NCBI GenBank assembly: GCA_001586965.3
Contig: LUCW03000098.1
Coordinates: forward strand, 95,001-115,000
DNA length: 20,000 bases
Direction: 5' to 3'
Source of the DNA: Sphaeroforma sirkka
Lineage: Eukaryota; Opisthokonta; Ichthyosporea; Ichthyophonida
Shown: in pieces, positions 19,330-20,000 of the stretch
How the letters are laid out: every line of letters begins with the position of its first letter
Numbering within the stretch: position 1 is the first letter of the stretch
The notes under the pieces: model-generated
Databases searched by the model: none
Seen by the model: only the letters and a program-made list of their open reading frames with translations
Told to the model about the DNA's origin: nothing
Position numbers and translations under genes: made by a program

Positions 19330-20000
19330 GACTACCCTATATATATACATTGTATACACTATATACACTATATAGGGTAGACTATATTATCTACTATATA
19401 CACTATATAGGGTGGACTATACTATCTACTATATACACTATATAGTGTAGACATACTATCTACTATATACACTATAGAGGGTAGACTATACTATCTACTA
19501 TATACACACCATATAGTGTGGACTACACTATCTACTATAGACACTATATAGTGTAGACTACACTATCTACTATATACACTATATAGGTAGACTACACTAT
19601 CTACTATATACACCATATATAGTGTAGACTACACCATCTATCTACTATACTATACCATATAGTGTGGACTATACTATCTACTATATACACTATATAGTGT
19701 AGACTATGCTATCTACTATATACACTATATAGTTTAGACTATACTGTCCACTATATACACCTATATAGGGCAGACTATATTATCTACTATATACACTATA
19801 TAGGTTGGACTATACTATCTACTATATACACTATATAGTGTAGACATACTATCTACTATATACACTATAGAGGGTAGACTATACTATCTACTATATACAC
19901 TATATAGTGTGGACTACACTATCTACTATAGACACTATATAGTGTAGACTACACTATCTACTATATACACTATATAGGGTAGACTACACTATCTACTATA
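19330..20000 (+). repeat. 35-36 bp palindrome-rich satellite in the last intron, continuing past the window
   Basis: Nearly 19 units of the type CTATCTACTATATACAC, TATATAGTGTAGACTACA. Units contain the perfect 16-bp palindrome TACACTATATAGTGTA (for example 19434-19449). Variant order repeats at about 393 bp: the ACATACTATC unit followed by CTATAGAGGG occurs at 19451 and again at 19844, with the flanking units matching. The array begins about 50 bp after the donor at 19281 and the right end is not seen. Confidence 0.95.

Overview
This is a eukaryotic nuclear window. Genes have introns with GTATGT-type donors, exons sit in AT-rich DNA full of (TA)n/(CA)n microsatellites, and the encoded families are eukaryotic: an animal-type heme peroxidase, a protist-style OFA major facilitator, a RING protein, and an ASH2-like PHD protein. 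The family mix and the large repeat-filled introns fit a unicellular relative of animals such as an ichthyosporean. That placement is inference and cannot be proven from the window.

Layout. 1-731 (minus) holds the N-terminal third or so of a secreted heme peroxidase and runs off the left edge. 732-5430 is gene-poor and repeat-rich. It contains a probable non-autonomous DNA transposon with terminal inverted repeats of about 130 bp (1573-2118), a compound microsatellite and small direct repeats. 5468-9721 (minus) is a three-exon MFS transporter whose 1.9 kb first intron is largely microsatellite. 10692-12329 (plus) is a three-exon, 332-residue RING / C2HC zinc-finger protein with a PPxY motif and a basic tail, behind a good TATA box. 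13500 to the right edge (plus) holds one or two genes. 13500-13811 is a first exon with a clear ATG and donor. 14898-17601 is a very long exon encoding an acidic disordered region followed by an ASH2-type PHD finger. 18884-19280 is a further exon, and the gene continues beyond the window.

The PHD-containing exon is read in two frames that meet exactly at an (AC)11 microsatellite (16869-16890). One missing dinucleotide would join them, so this is either a real frame-disrupting allele or a sequencing error. The intron after it starts with a 43-bp minisatellite whose unit includes the first bases of the intron, so near-copies of the 5' splice site are repeated about 13 times. The final intron is a 35-36 bp satellite rich in palindromes, with a higher-order period of about 393 bp.

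The genes look like ordinary unlinked neighbours (secreted redox enzyme, membrane transporter, ubiquitin-type regulator, chromatin regulator). The MFS and RING genes are divergently oriented across about 970 bp. I see no operon-like logic. The most unusual content is the relation between tandem repeats and exon boundaries or coding frames.
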